Part shown: piece by piece, positions 63,790 to 64,000 of the stretch
Position numbering within the stretch: the stretch's first letter is position 1
Layout: every line of letters starts with the position of its first letter
Assembly (NCBI GenBank): GCA_965200835.1
Contig: OZ241390.1
Location: forward strand, 124,001-188,000
Direction of reading: 5' to 3'
Length of the DNA: 64,000 bases
DNA from: JAPPFW01 sp965200835
GTDB lineage: Bacteria; Actinomycetota; Acidimicrobiia; Spongiisociales; Spongiisociaceae
Made by a program: the position numbers and the translations under genes
The notes under the pieces: generated by a model
Seen by the model: only the letters and a program-made list of their open reading frames with translations
What the model was told of the DNA's origin: nothing
Databases searched by the model: none

Positions 63790-64000
63790 GATTACCTCAT
63801 CAGTCAGGTTGGGCAGGCATGGTCATAGGCACAGTCACAGGTGGCAAATCGCCCCGATTCCAGAGAGGGGGACGAAGACGATTGCCCTTACACATCCTCT
63901 GTGCATGCTCGATCTATAGCTAAGTGAAGGCCCGGTTTTGGCACTGACGGTCACGATCACAGGTACCGGGATGCCCCGTCCTTCACCCACTCGGGCAGGA

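Noticed and set aside
1..64000. CRISPR arrays, rRNA genes or insertion sequences
   Set aside because: No regularly spaced repeats, rRNA-like sequence, transposase or terminal inverted repeats were seen.

Overview
The window is GC-rich bacterial DNA with strong Shine-Dalgarno sites, GTG/TTG starts and many 1-4 nt start/stop overlaps. A flavin oxidoreductase of the F420-dependent luciferase-like type, a Tat-type lipoprotein binding protein, a fused PabB-PabC and the overall catabolic content point to Actinomycetota, perhaps Acidimicrobiia. That placement is inference; no rRNA or complete tRNA gene is present.

Layout. 0-16 kb: a small-molecule catabolism and transport region. It holds a ChrA-type transporter, a PadR regulator, a CopD-like membrane protein, an MFS exporter, a cysteine-rich CCG protein, a ThDP decarboxylase, an acyl-CoA dehydrogenase, an aminotransferase, MmgE/PrpD, two Asp/Glu-racemase-like proteins, an Ldh2-type dehydrogenase and an O-methyltransferase. 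Four copies of an inverted repeat (ATATCG-N5-CGATAT) sit in its promoter gaps and suggest one PadR regulon. Many of its genes carry a frameshift or nonsense codon. 16.2-16.8 kb: gene remnants. 16.8-26.8 kb: a type I restriction-modification island (hsdM, a HEPN protein, an MNT nucleotidyltransferase fused to HsdS, a DUF4365 gene, an unknown gene, hsdR) with a divergent DUF3644 gene. hsdR and the DUF4365 gene are frameshifted, while the HEPN/MNT-HsdS pair is intact. 27-35 kb: an oligopeptide-type ABC transporter operon with two DppB-type permeases, plus an amidohydrolase and an alpha/beta hydrolase. 36-37 kb: a Phd/VapC toxin-antitoxin locus broken by a 98-bp repeat.

37-50.6 kb is the best-defined pathway: corrinoid- and folate-dependent demethylation, probably of glycine betaine or a related methylamine. 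Leftward from 46 kb run a corrinoid protein, DUF1638, a PF13769 protein, a methyltetrahydrofolate:corrinoid methyltransferase, a corrinoid reductive activator, an MttB-family methyltransferase, MetF and PabBC. Rightward run a dimethylglycine/sarcosine dehydrogenase and both electron-transfer flavoprotein subunits. The shared promoter gap contains two 35-bp dyads of identical architecture, one before each operon.

50.8-64 kb: a NatAB-like ABC exporter, an alpha/beta hydrolase pseudogene, a large decayed sacsin/Hsp90-type ATPase gene, a DegT aminotransferase, a 1.1-kb AT-rich non-coding stretch of odd repetitive composition, and a four-gene operon (Gfo/Idh/MocA oxidoreductase, cysteine hydrolase, M24 peptidase-like protein, zinc alcohol dehydrogenase).

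Damage is clustered: about 17 lesions fall in accessory genes, while 27.4-35.9, 37-53 and 57.3-63.8 kb are clean. This fits genuine gene decay, or a local drop in assembly quality.
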